In this document: positions 38,607-50,559 of the stretch, piece after piece
Numbering within the stretch: the stretch's first letter is position 1
Layout: the number at the start of each line of letters is the position of its first letter
From: Amia ocellicauda
Taxonomy: Eukaryota; Chordata; Actinopteri; Amiiformes; Amiidae
Assembly (NCBI RefSeq): GCF_036373705.1
Contig: NC_089851.1
Location: 20,031,470 to 20,095,469 of the forward strand
Direction of reading: 5' to 3'
DNA: 64,000 nucleotides
Program-made: the position numbers and the translations under genes
Notes under the pieces: model-generated
Database searches by the model: none
What the model saw: only the letters and a program-made list of their open reading frames with translations
What the model was told of the DNA's origin: nothing

Positions 38607-39426
38607 AATTGTTATGAAGTGTGGGAATGAATAAATAAATAAATAAATATGTACAAAGGAGAGAAAAATAAAAACCTCTATAGGATGAAAAACTGTGAGA
38701 ACTCTGGGGGTTCACAGTTTAAGCCCCGGGTCTAATGGTTGCCTCCTCTCCAGGAAGTGTAACTTATCAAACAAGCAGCATGAAGATCAGAAAGTTTTTA
38801 AATGATGCTGCTATCTGTGATCTTCCCTCTGGTAGGGAAGATACTGTGATCAGCTACTGATAGTGCGATGCAGGGATAATAGAGGACCATGTGTATAGCG
38901 TGTCCATGGAGCACTGGTGGCACTACGGGTTATGAGGATTAGGAAAAACTATTCTAAAAGTGAGTCTTCAGCCTTGATTTAAATGCTGAGACAGGGCATC
39001 TCCTACGTATGCTGAAAGATCAGTTTTGGGACCCTATAACTAAATGCTTCCATTGTGGTTTTCTCATGTATGTTTGGGATCACCAGCTTCCAGGGATTGT
39101 AACGGCCGACCTGGAGTATATTCATCCAGAATGTATTTAATTAAGGGGGTGCCAGCCCCTTTAGTGCTTTGATATTTTGTAGGAGGATTACAAATCTATC
39201 CTGTAGCATATTGGGAGCCATTGAAGAGAAGTTATTACCAGTGTTAATGTTTTTCTGTTTTGGTCAAGACACTTGCAGCAGCATTTTTAATGATCTGAAA
39301 TACAGAAATAGTAACAGGATGATAGTAACAGTTACACTATTATTTTCTTCTAATTATATGAATTTGGATAAAACTGATCTTATAAAATGTAATAATTAAT
39401 TAAAACTAAATGATTGCAAATGAAAG

Positions 39427-39428
<2 letters not shown>

Positions 39429-39497
<69 letters not shown>
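39429..39497. repeat. (AT)n microsatellite
   Basis: About 34 uninterrupted AT units roughly 0.6 kb upstream of the RRS1 promoter. Confidence 0.95.
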
Positions 39498-39501
<4 letters not shown>

Positions 39502-40050
39502 TGTGTGTTTCAGCAAGCAATCCACAGTACCGAAGTAATTAAACCTTAAGAAACTGAAACTGGGGGATCGATAGAGATAAATAGTAGTTTTTTAATTTGT
39601 TCATGATTATAAAATATAATAAAATTACTGTAAAGCAGCATTGTGGAAGCTTCGAGGTAGTTTAAATAGAAATAAACATTTTCTAGGGCAGTTGAGTAGA
39701 CTGTCACAGGAGTAGGTTCCAGTCATCTCCTATTAAGGCATGTCCCATCATACAGTATTCAACATAGAGCATCAACATTTTCAAAAGGATACTTCCATTT
39801 ATACATCTTGAAATCAAAAGATAAAGTGTTTGAGCTATTATCTCCAAACGTGATTCTAGTTGTTTTTATTCATCACTGTGCAGGCTACTTTTAAATTAGT
39901 TACAAGTATTGTAAATTGCTCTAAAATTATAGATGTTAATTGCATTACTATCCTGGTTTCATTTCCAAAAGCTATATTTCGGAAATTTAGTTTAATGTCT
40001 CCTTCTAGCGGATCTTTCACGAATTGGATCCTCTTACCCTATCAGACGCA

Positions 40051-40121
40051 CCGGAAGTGATTAGTATGACCTTTTGCTTTTCCGCAGCGTGCTTCCGGTC
40101 GTGCCTGTGCAAGATGGCGGC
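40051..40121 (+). promoter_or_regulatory. RRS1 promoter with ETS and YY1 motifs
   Basis: CCGGAAGTG at 40051-40059 is a consensus ETS/GABPA site. A second, inverted ETS core (CTTCCGG) lies at 40092-40098. CAAGATGGCGGC at 40110-40121 is a near-perfect YY1 site that overlaps the start codon. There is no TATA box at a suitable distance. This is the usual design of TATA-less housekeeping promoters of ribosome-biogenesis genes, where YY1 sits just downstream of the transcription start. Transcription probably starts within this short interval, giving a very short 5' UTR. Confidence 0.65.
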
Positions 40122-41154
40122 GTGCAGTGTGGAAGACGTGCTCGCCAAAGCGGAGAGAGATGAAGCCGAGAAACTCAAAAGTATTTCGGTCCACAAAGAA
40201 CTGGACCTCGAATTCGACTTGGGGAACCTGATGGCTTTCGATAAAAACCCTCCCGATAGCCGGGGTTTCAGAAACCAGAATAAGGATCAGTTTCTTCTCT
40301 CCCTAGCCCGGGACAACACGCAACTCCTCATCAACGAGCTGTGGAAACTACCGACGGAGAGAGTCGAGGAGGTGGTGGTCGTCAAACTACCCGAACCCAC
40401 TACCCGGCTACCCAGAGAGAAACCAGCCCCGAAACCAAGACCTCCTACAAAATGGGAGGAATTCGCCAAACTGAAGGGGATTCAGAAGAAAAAGAAAACC
40501 AACTTGGTGTGGGACGAGGTACACAAGGAGTGGAAGAGGCGATGGGGCTACAACCGCGCCAAGGATGACACCAAAGAGTGGCTGATCGAGGTCCCGGAGA
40601 CCGCCGACCCCAATGAAGACCAGTTCGCCAAGCGAGTGAAGGCCAAGAAGGAGAGGGTGGCGAAGAACGAGTTGAACCGGCTGAGGAACATCGCCCGAGC
40701 CCAGAAGATCAAAGTGCCCGGGGTGGGACTGGCACCCACCGACCAGCCGTCCAAAAACGAACTGGGCAAGGCCGTCCAGGTGGCCAGGGTGTCCACGGCC
40801 TCGGTGGGTAAATTTCAAGACCGGCTCCCCAAGGAGAAGCCGCTCAGGAACTCCGGGAAGAAAAGGAAGTTCCAGCCCCTCATCGGCGACTTCTCCGCGG
40901 AGAAGCAGAGACAGCTGGACTTGCTGAAGATCATGGACACCAAGAAACCCAGGCTTGACATCAACAAAGCGGTGAACAAGCAGATGAGGGAGGAAGACGC
41001 GGAATCCGGCTCTAGGAGGAAAATGACGGGCAAAAAGGGACGGAGGAGTAACTTTTCTGGGAAAGGGAAGGGGAAGGGCAAAGGCAAAGGAAAGGGGCAA
41101 GCTAGTGGCGGTGGCAAGAACAGAAAACCGCGCATGAAGCTCGGAAAACGATAA
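40114..41154 (+). CDS. RRS1: Ribosome biogenesis regulatory protein homolog
   Basis: RRS1 is a nucleolar 60S assembly factor. With RPF2 it loads the 5S RNP (5S rRNA, RPL5, RPL11) onto pre-60S particles. The intronless CDS gives 346 residues. The start is at 40114 (MAACSVEDVLAKAERDEAEK, strong Kozak AAGATGG), because the family protein begins at this point. The upstream Met at 40024 would add 30 unrelated residues. Conserved blocks follow in order: SVHKELDLEFDLGNL (about 25-39), ARDNTQLLINELWKLPTERVEE (about 68-89), LPEPTTRLPREKP, KKKTNLVWDEVHKEWKRRWGY (about 126-146), DDTKEWLIEVP, KKERVAKNELNRLRNIARA, STASVGKFQDRLPKEKP and GKKRKFQPLIGDFSAEK. The C-terminus is very basic with alternating Gly-Lys. 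Length is near the human protein (365). The CDS is GC-rich against an AT-rich background. Confidence 0.98.
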   Translation: MAACSVEDVLAKAERDEAEKLKSISVHKELDLEFDLGNLMAFDKNPPDSRGFRNQNKDQFLLSLARDNTQLLINELWKLPTERVEEVVVVKLPEPTTRLPREKPAPKPRPPTKWEEFAKLKGIQKKKKTNLVWDEVHKEWKRRWGYNRAKDDTKEWLIEVPETADPNEDQFAKRVKAKKERVAKNELNRLRNIARAQKIKVPGVGLAPTDQPSKNELGKAVQVARVSTASVGKFQDRLPKEKPLRNSGKKRKFQPLIGDFSAEKQRQLDLLKIMDTKKPRLDINKAVNKQMREEDAESGSRRKMTGKKGRRSNFSGKGKGKGKGKGKGQASGGGKNRKPRMKLGKR

Positions 41155-41365
41155 ATGACCCAGTGACTTTTGATATCTTCTCCAGACTTTGAAAGACCTG
41201 TATGACCTGATCTGATTCAGATCGCTTCTTCTCTGTAAGGCTGGATATCACACGTTTGTTTGCACATGGGGTGTCCACCCACGTGTAATTTCGTCACTTT
41301 TGCTATGCTAAAGTGGCGTGGATTCATTTTCACAAAAGCTCGCTTATATGTAACGTTATTTTCTA

Positions 41366-41375
41366 AATAAATAAA
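41366..41375 (+). terminator. RRS1: RRS1 polyadenylation signals
   Basis: Two overlapping AATAAA hexamers lie about 210 bases after the RRS1 stop codon, followed by a T-rich stretch. This implies a 3' UTR of roughly 0.23 kb. Confidence 0.65.
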
Positions 41376-41399
41376 ACACCTTTATTGATATTTACCGAA

Positions 41400-42442
41400 G
41401 TACTTGTATTATTGGGGATGTGATTATCTCTCATTGGTTTTATTTAGTTTTTAGCATTCTATTATGGTGATTCCATTTTAATTACACACGAATCTCACAT
41501 ATATAAGAACATTTAAATAGTGAAGACTGTGAAGTGTCATTTTACAACATTGTTCTGAAATATTTCACAATTGTCGCAAATGTAATTGTAGGTTGTTAAA
41601 ATGCAAACTGGAGTTATTTTCATAATGTGGCATAAATAAGCAAGTATTGTACATAACTTTAGAACTCAGCATGAAAATGGAATTTCTGTGATGTTGGAAA
41701 GATTCGAGATTCGACGTTGCAGTGTATGCATTACATTATACCCCCTCCCCCAATGATCTAAACAATGTTTCAACTTGTCATTAATATAGCATTGTCTCAG
41801 TTGTTACAATTACCTAGTTTACAAACTAATGGACGAATATGATGAAGTGTAGTGCCCTTCCCTTCTATACAGAGCTGCTCAGCTTTTTCTAACCTTCGTC
41901 TTTTTTACAGAAACCGTAAGTGGGGGGTAAAAGGGGGTACGGGAGTAACCTTTTCCCATACTATTATCTTTTGTTTGCAGATTAATTTAGCATTTTTCCG
42001 AAAACACATTAAATGTTTGATTGACTTCTTGATAAAGTATTGATTCATTATAATTAAGCATATACTGTTTTTTTTTGTCTCGACTGATGACCGAAGATTT
42101 TCCAGCATAAACTTTTAAGATTTAAGCTGATAAAACGTCACAAATACTTAAGCAAAAGCATCTGACATTAGTAGAAACAAAAAAAAAACAAAAAAAACTT
42201 CTGAATATACAGATACTTTTGCTAATGGCACACAGTTTAATGTATGGTTTAATCGCATTGATTGTTTATATTTTACTATAACCACTTTAAGATTACTTAT
42301 TTGGTTCCCTCTTACATTGTATGAGGTTAAATATCCTGCAAAGTCAAACAAACAAAAGCTGGTCCAAGCATAATACAGCAGGCTGGGGTCCTCCGATATC
42401 CCATAATTCCCGAAAAGATTCTGAGACGCAGACAAGTGCGCA
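41400..42442. other. RRS1-ADHFE1 intergenic region
   Basis: About 1 kb of AT-rich DNA between the RRS1 polyadenylation signal and the ADHFE1 start codon. It must contain the ADHFE1 promoter and 5' UTR. The last 120 bases are GC-richer (GGCTGGGGTCCTCCGATATC), but no TATA box or strong consensus site is evident. Confidence 0.5.
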
Positions 42443-45400
42443 ATGGCAGGACGCGAGAGAGTCGCTCAGCTGCTCCGACAGCTGGAAAGGGCAGCGTAAG
42501 TTCACTTCCCAGGTTATTAGCAAGCTATTAAAAATTACTTTACAAAACTGGATATCAAAGCAGTTACGGTACAAGCGGAGTTAATCAACCGTGTATAGTC
42601 AAGAAGTTTGCGCTGCAGTCGACATTTTAAAGGAGAACAAAAATATATTCATAATTACGTGCACATAAAATGCAGACCATATAATTTAATTAAAGTTGTA
42701 ACTAAACTAGCCTTTTGTTGGCTGAGATGGAATCTAGTTATTTTATTACGCAAGTGTAAAGCAAAGCAAAAGAATCACACAATCGTATTGCTATAGGCCT
42801 ATGACACAATGTAACTTGCAGTCACTTGCACATATTTTTGCAATCTGCCATACATCTTCACCAATGTATCTATGCCTGTTCTGACGTCTTCTGATAATCT
42901 GGATGCACTCTTCTTTTGAACTAAGGTTTTTAAAATGCTATACGTCATCGTAAATCAAATGTCAGTGGGATTAAAATCCAGCCATCAGTATTCAGTGTCT
43001 GTCCATCTCACATTGCAACACAGACATCCCCTGGCAGTCGACTACTTGACGAGATTGCAAGACATTGAAGATTACAAAGTGAAATACATGGCATTAATTT
43101 CTCCTTATTGTATTTCAGATGCAGATGTCCTGCACACTCACACAGCTATTATCAAGGTATTTTTTTCACATATAATTAAGTGAAAGGGTGAACTCAATGC
43201 AGAAAGCATCGATTATCAGTAAGCTCCAATGAGGGATAATACTTATTTTCCAGTGAGATATGCAACATTTGCGTTGAGTGATTCTTCCTAGTTTTATTAA
43301 AACAACTTGTTGAATCGAACATGAAAGGTGCCCATTAAAAGCAGGCACGTTTTCCAAAATGGTCAATTTCTCTGTTTTTCACGGTACAATAATACAAATT
43401 AACAATGTAACTACTGCAGGTAAATTTACAGTGCATTTTTTACTTTGTTTGCAACAATTGTTTCCTCTTATAACATGGATGCATGTGTGTGTTTTAGCTT
43501 CAGAGCATACGTCATGTGGAAAAACAGACTATGCATTTGAGGTATGAAATTTAAGTTTAACAATTACAGCAAAATTAAACTATACTTGACACCTACATGT
43601 AAAATCTAAAGTATTTTGGTTTCCCTGTTTGTGCTTCAGATGGCCTGCTCAAATATCAGATATGGAGAAGGAGTTACGAAAGAAATTGGCATGGTAATAT
43701 TTTTTTTCCTTCCCAAATCTTGTATCTCCTTGTGACTACTATAATAAATACTGTATATATATGAATATGTCTATTATAGAACAATAATTTGTCAAAAGAT
43801 TAATAGATTAAGACTATAATGTATAGTTGTAGTCAAAGGTATTCACATCCTTCACTTGAAACCACATTATTCAATTATTCAACTAGTTTAATACATATAT
43901 TATATTACACTATACTTATTTAGCCAATAATATCTATTCTCAGAGTTTGTTAAACACAGATTCACCCTAAAGAAAACATTTGACTGCATTGGCTCCCAGT
44001 TTGCTACATGACATATTTAAACATTTGACTAACAAAACTGTAGAAATCATAATAGTCAACACACCCCATGTAGAACAATCTGCGACAATATATAAATGAT
44101 AAATGAGTTTAGTTTAATGAGTGATATTAAAGTAAATGAGTAACTGAATAAAATAAAATGTGTAGTCATAACTGTATGTCACATAGATGTTGCTTTTGAA
44201 TGCAGGATCTCCAGAATCTTGGAGCCAGAAATGTGTGCCTGATGACAGATAAGAACCTGTCCCAGCTGCCCCCGGTCAAAGCTGTCCTGGACTCTCTGGT
44301 GAAGCATGGGGTTCAGTTCAGGTGTTATGACAAGGTGCGCGTGGAACCAACAGATACCAGGTCAGTGTTTATTTCATCTTATTTGTCCTCAGTAAAATTG
44401 TTCCCTAGCAGCAGTGTTGTGTCTGAATGGCATCTATTTCCTGGGTTTATTTCTGAAATCAGGAGTTTGAAAACCCTGAGTTCTTCATTGATGACACTGT
44501 ATATAAATACACACACACACACACACATACACTAGGGACTAGACCAAATACAAACTTTGACCTACCAATGAATCACGAAGTACAAATCTGTACCTTATCA
44601 TGGTTTAATTTGTTAAAAGCCACTTTCTACTATTTATAAATCAAAACAATATAGGGTACAACTTCATAGTTTGTGGTTCATGGGTGTGTCTAAGTTCTGA
44701 TTTGGTCTATGTCTTGATTAATTGATACTGATTTAATGATGCCAGTTAGTAAGTGATTTATTTTTCAAAGAGAGTAAATTCTCCACTAAGAATACATAAA
44801 TAAACAGACTCATGCCATTGAAGCTGTTTACTGAATAGCTGTACTGAGCCCTCGCTCTTATTTTCCAGTTTTAAGGAGGCAATTGATTTTGCCAAGAGAG
44901 GGAGTTTCGATGCCTATGTGGCTGTTGGAGGAGGGTCTGTGATTGACACCTGCAAAGCTGCCAACCTGTACGCCTGCCACCCAGAGGCCAGTTTCCTTGA
45001 TTTTGTAAACATCCCTATTGGGAAGGGAAAGCCAGTCACAGCTACGATAAAGCCCCTGATCGCAGGTATAACTAAAGGCTGACTTTTACATCTGTGGCTT
45101 TGGATGATAGTCATATAATATGGACTGTGCCATTACTATACCATAACCTGTACTGTTAATGTAATGTTTATGCTAGTCCTTATCAGTAATTGTGATGCAC
45201 TGTGAAAATCATGAACACCTCTTGGTGGCGCCCTCACATCCTCTTACAGATTGTACCTCCAGTATATTCACTAATAAACTCATAGACTTAATTACTTACT
45301 TATTAAAAACATTGAAAAAGTGCATCAATAAAATTGGCATAATTCCAATTATGTTAATGTTTTGTATGTTACTCATCTAGTGTCAATTAAATGAAACACA

Positions 45401-48400
45401 CGGTTCAAGTTAATAAACCTATACTATAGAGTTAAAATTCCATTTCATGTAAAGACAAATAGATTTTGAAAGAACCTGCTTAGATGATTACCCTCCCCTC
45501 CCCAGAAACCTGTCACATAAAATGAATGAGTTTGTTTCTTTCTTTGTCTTCTTTCTTTTCAGTGCCTACAACCGCTGGGACAGGAAGTGAAACAACAGGT
45601 GTAGCGATATTTGACTTTGAAAGTTTGAAAGCAAAAACCGGTAGGCACAATCCGTCACCGCTATGAAGTTGTTTACTTACTTACCATTTCTTTTTTAAAT
45701 GTACTCCATATGTACACTGTTTGCAAGCAACACCATATCTAGCAATGAACACACACAAAACTAATTTATGTTGTTGTGCACCTTAATGCTTCAGGTATTC
45801 AGATCTTATTCACTGACAGGACAGTGAGGAGAGGTACATTATACTCTTAGTGAACATTAACAAAAAAGTAATTGTATAATTTTGATTTTACACTTGAAAA
45901 ATACAGGGAAATGTCACTGGATGAATAATTGAGAATTATTTAATTTGCTCTCATTTAATTCCATTGTTTGAATTTATTTTCCGTAACTTTAAAATAAACA
46001 GTTTTCATCTGTGTTTTATTAGTAATTTCTAAATGTCAATCATCTTCACAAAATAAAGTTTGGTCAGTGTCTACAAGACACTACAAAGAGATGAAAGATC
46101 TAAAAGTAGTTACCCATTTAGCTCAATCAGATGTGTGTAACTTGAGCCCTATGGATTTTCATCCTCAATCCTGATTTTGTATTCATTTCAATAAAAGTGT
46201 TTTTTAAAGCTGTCTTCTGATTAATATATTCAGTTTAAAATCTTCATCAAAGTAATGTAATTTTCTCTGTGCTTGATCACCTGACCAATGTTTAGGCATT
46301 GCTAGCAGAGCTATAAAGCCCACACTTGGAATGGTGGATCCCTTGCACACCCTGCACATGCCCCAGAGAGTAGCTGCCAACAGTGGCTTTGATGTACTGT
46401 GGTATGTACTGTATTAATACTATGGCCTAGACTGTACTGTGGACTATATGCTATGACTACCCTCAATTCACAAATTTCAAACCTCTTATCACAGGGGTAG
46501 CCTGGTCCTGGAGAGCCACAGGGTCTACAGGCTTGTGTTCTATCCAGATCATTAACTGCTTAATTGAACCAATTGTGGGTCTTAATTAGGCAAAATGTCC
46601 CCGTGTTCAAGGTATCCATTAATTGGTAATTTAGAGAGACCTGGAAAACCTGCAGGATTGCAGCTCTCCGGGACCAGGGTTAGCCACCCCTGCTCTACCA
46701 GATCATTTCTACAACAGATAAATAAAAACATGGTACTAGTTTATTGTTTGCAATTAGCAGGCCTGTTTTTGATTCAACTGTATTATAAATCATAATATCA
46801 TGTCTTGCTTTTGCTCTTCCTTAAGTCTAAGACTTAACAGATATGTTGTGCTCAAGACAGCTGTTAGTGTATTCAGAACATTTGATTTCATAAATATCCT
46901 TTTGCATAATACATTCATGTCTCTTTAATATCTCCCATTTGTGTACTGTGGGATTAAAGTATGAAATTTTAATTAAGATTATAACATTATTGTATTGTGG
47001 AATCAATTAGAAAACAAATATTGCATTGTTCATCTTGTAAATATCATTGACTGAAGAAAGGCAGAGTGGGGTAAAATAGATCTCTGACCTGCAATTAATT
47101 CTCCTACACTTATTTTATATATTTTTAATTGTCTCCTAATAAAAAAATATGTTCCAGACTCATCAGAATGTTTGGGTATAATACAATAATTGTGAAATTA
47201 TATATTTAAAGAACACATATGTAAATTTGCCTTGTAATTCAGGAGGAGTTTTCTTCCTGTAATGTGAATTTGAGCATGTAAACCACTGACAGGCCTCAAT
47301 GCGATTTCCCTAAAACTTGTCAACACTGGGAGTTGTTGTGTTTGCTGCCAGCCAAATTAATAAGGGTCTTCTGCATGAGCAACTCCTTTCACACACACCC
47401 GAGATCTCTATGGTGCCTGATATGTCCTTTTGATAGAGCTGCCCCTGCTATAAATCAATTTATGTTACTCAGTCTGTCATGTAAATTGCCATTTGCCCTG
47501 ATGCCGGCTATGCCAGATGGCACAAAATAATAGCCGTAAAAGAAGAGGAGACGGGAGGATAGTTAGTTTTTTCTGGTTTCTCTCCATGTACAGTCATGCA
47601 CTGGAATCCTACACCGCTCTGCCGTACCATATGCGTAGCCCCTGTCCTCCCAACCCCATCAGCAGGCCTGCGTACCAGGGCAGTAATCCCATCAGCGATG
47701 TCTGGTCCCGACACGCGCTGCACATTGTGGCCAAGTACCTGAAGCGGTAGGAGCTTGAAATTTTACTCTGTTTTAATAAGACATACAATAGTGTAATACT
47801 TTATTATCTAGTAAAAGAAATGGTGTTGTTTTTTAACACCTACTGTATTTTTGTGCCTGTTCTCATGCTTCATATTTTGAAAAGATTCCCTTGTACAATT
47901 GTTGTTCCATAGATAGTAATGTTTATTTCAACATTACAGACTGAGGCAGAAAATGTCTTATGCTTGTATTCAAGTCCTTGACAGATTCATGATTTAGATG
48001 TGTACAATCTCCACAATTGAGCAATGGAGTTATTCCAAATAACAGATCTTACAGAATACAGTGTTTTCCATTTTAAATCGTTAATACATTATTTGTCTTT
48101 GTTTATACATGGGGTAAACAAACATTTTTATAATTTATGTAAAATATCTTTATTTGAACAGTAAACTATATAATGTTTATTTTTTCTCCTCTAATAATGT
48201 GGGCTATGGATATGAATTAAATAAATGTTTTCCCTCTGCAGTATACCATCTATAATGACCAGCTTTGCCCATTCCTGTTTGATTTTATTCTCCTGTCTAT
48301 GCTAACCGCCTATGTGTCGATTGGTCTCCAGAGCAGTGAGGGATCCTGGGGACATGGAGGCCAGGTCCAGCATGCACTTGGCCAGTGTGTTTGCAGGAAT

Positions 48401-50029
48401 AGGATTTGGAAATGCTGGGGTCCACCTCTGGTAAATCAATCCCTGTGATACTTCTTGATTACAGCTGTAATTTCCTCTGTGGTGATAAGCTTGATGTGGT
48501 AATTAGAGGTGGTCATTTTTATAGTTGATGTTTAGTAAGGCATGCCTTAAAATAGTGCCAGAAATATTTAATTTTCAAAAACAATTGAAGTTGACTGTTT
48601 CTATTGCTTTTTGTGTTTTTGGGGGTAATCTAGCCATGGAATGTCTTATCCTATCGCTGGACATGTCAAGACCTTCAGAGCAAAAGACTATAATGTGGAC
48701 CATCCTTTAGTGGTATGCAATTGTTTTCATAATTATTAATATGCATCATATATTAAAGGCTTATGGGTGGACACATTTAATAATTCATTATTTAGTTTAC
48801 AGTTTAGCCTTCAGAATAGATATCCTATTATTGTGATGACTGGAAAAAAAAAAACACACAAGTAGGCTGCTACAGTACAGCACTCTTTTAGGTTTATAAC
48901 TAAATAGTAAGGGTTCATATATTAAATACGTTTAACCAGGTATATTATTTACTAAAATGCTGTTGTATTTCCGTTGTTCTTTGACACTTCCTGTGTTTCA
49001 TGCCTGCAGCCTCATGGCCTGTCAGTGGTGCTGACTTCGCCCGCAGTGTTCATGTTCACAGGGTGCATGTGCCCCGAGCGCCACCTGGAAGCAGCTGAAA
49101 TACTGGGTGACTACATACGCCAGGGGACTACATTCGGCCGTTGTAGATTTGTCACATCAGTATTAGGGTATATTTTAGCTAGATTCCAATTATAATGGAT
49201 TGTAATTATTGATTACTTCATTGTTCCTTTAATAATAATTTTAAGAAGATTAAGAAGTTTAACTGAAGTACAGGAGGTTTCAGACCTAAAATCAGATATG
49301 TTGGTTATATACTGACATAATAGGTGCTCAGGCCCACAGAATTTAAAAGCAGGATTTTTTTATGTCAAGTTTAGTAATGGATTTTTTTTTTAATCCTCAG
49401 CAACAGTTTAATATAAATTATGATCATCTGATTATATCTATTAGACTTGTTTGAGTAAGTTCTCTTTGCAGCAACTTTTCCACAGAGTTGTGTGCAATTG
49501 AATGGCTGTGTTTGTGTGAGATTTCCTCCCCTGATTCAGCTGAACAGACATGTTTCTGTCTCGGTGCAGGAGCTGACGTCCGCAGTGCAAAGCGAGAGGA
49601 TGCCGGGGTTGTCCTGGCAGACACCCTGCGGAAACTCTTGTTTGATCTGAATGTTGACGATGGCTTGGGTGCTATTGGTTACACTAAAGACGATATTCCT
49701 GCCTTAGTGAGAGGAACTATACCTCAGGTAAATGAGAATATATGGTGTCTCATATCGTATACATCTTATACACTTGATAATGTGTGTCTCTTAGTTTTGG
49801 CATAATCATTTTATTTAATTTTAGCTCTTTATTTATTTGAATATGATATTAATTCATGTTTTTGCTACAGTAACTCTAAGTTATTAGACAATATTTAAGT
49901 TAAAGAAGAAAATCGAAAGAAAATTTTCCACTTTTCCTTTTACAGGAAAGAGTCACCAAACTGGCACCAAGGCCACACACTGAGGAGGACCTGACTGGCT
50001 TGTTTGAATCTGCAATGAAACTCTTCTGA
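42443..50029 (+). CDS. ADHFE1: Hydroxyacid-oxoacid transhydrogenase, mitochondrial (14 exons)
   Basis: This iron-type alcohol dehydrogenase family enzyme couples oxidation of 4-hydroxybutyrate to reduction of 2-oxoglutarate, giving succinic semialdehyde and D-2-hydroxyglutarate, in mitochondria. Exons: 42443-42495, 43119-43156, 43498-43541, 43640-43693, 44206-44360, 44869-45065, 45563-45640, 46296-46401, 47594-47746, 48332-48430, 48634-48712, 49010-49106, 49570-49727, 49946-50029. All introns are GT/AG and all phases agree, giving 464 residues plus stop (human 467). The N-terminus ([18 protein letters not shown]) is Arg/Leu-rich, as in a mitochondrial presequence. The NAD-binding GGGS is at 135-138 with Asp141, and [12 protein letters not shown] at 182-193. 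Predicted metal ligands are Asp239 and His243 (FDVLCHALES), His327 (CHGMSYP) and His354 (PHGLSVV), all present. No defect is visible. It lies 1.3 kb after RRS1 on the same strand. Confidence 0.97.
44509..44528. repeat. (AC)n microsatellite in ADHFE1 intron 5
   Basis: A short AC run following the exon 5 donor by about 150 bases. Confidence 0.9.
46492..46692. mobile_element. hAT-like palindromic MITE in ADHFE1 intron 8
   Basis: The left end CAGGGGTAGCCTGGTCCTGG and the reverse complement of the right end (CAGGGGTGGCTAACCCTGGT) are related. Both continue into GAGAGC-type sequence (CTGGAGAGCC and CCGGAGAGCT). Inner arms contain CTTAATTGAACC and ATTAATTGGTAA. There is no coding capacity. The 8-bp flanks (TCTTATCA and CTCTACCA) match poorly, so the target duplication is degraded or the ends are slightly misplaced. 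It lies within an intron and does not disturb the neighbouring splice sites. Confidence 0.6.
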
Positions 50030-50553
50030 TACAGAGTCTGTCTCTGCACAACCTCACTGCCAAGGGCACCGCACTATGAAATCACTTTTTAAAAATGCAA
50101 TAGTAAAATCATCATAGTAATTATATATTTTGTTTTTGTTATAGAGCATCTGGCTTGATTTTGCAATTGTATGTTATACAATTACAGATTAGAGTTACTT
50201 CACCTCCTCAACTGTATTCATCAACAGGTTTATGCTGACTGCCTGACAATGGAATCTCAAATGTTAATTGAATGGTCTTTGATTGCATGAGAGTGCTGAG
50301 ATTGATTTGTCCTTGTGATCTTTTTTGCAAGGTCTTTATACATAGCAGAACAGCACTAGTAATAGATGAGTGTAATCTGGTGTAAAAGGAAGGTTCTCTC
50401 TATAGTTGGATATGTTCAATAGAAAGTCACTTTATATACAGGATGTAAAAAGCACTGTTCAAATGAGTCACACTTTTGTAGGTTCTTAACAAGTTAAGTA
50501 AATATGTGAATTATCAAACCCTGTATCAAATATCAAAACTTCCTTCCAAGATG

Positions 50554-50559
50554 AATAAA
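50554..50559 (+). terminator. ADHFE1: Candidate ADHFE1 polyadenylation signal
   Basis: AATAAA 525 bases after the stop codon. Another AATAAA occurs at 50909-50914. Which one is used cannot be decided from the sequence. Confidence 0.45.

Larger units (their letters stand above)
37783..40020. other. Intergenic DNA upstream of RRS1
   Basis: It holds an uncharacterised exon-like island (38160-38379), a dispersed repeat (38547-38606), an (AATA)n run at about 38627-38648 and a long (AT)n tract (39429-39497). No gene upstream of RRS1 is visible on either strand. Confidence 0.5.

Noticed and set aside
40024..40113. Upstream start codon for RRS1
   Set aside because: The 30 extra residues do not resemble RRS1, and the family protein starts at the downstream Met with better Kozak context.
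40408..41100. 230-codon minus-strand frame across RRS1
   Set aside because: It is the antisense shadow of a GC-rich conserved gene; the plus frame matches RRS1 throughout.
43826..44080. Possible Tc1-type end (GTCAAAGGTATTCACATCC) in ADHFE1 intron 4
   Set aside because: Reminiscent of Tc1 ends, but no matching inverted end or transposase could be found.
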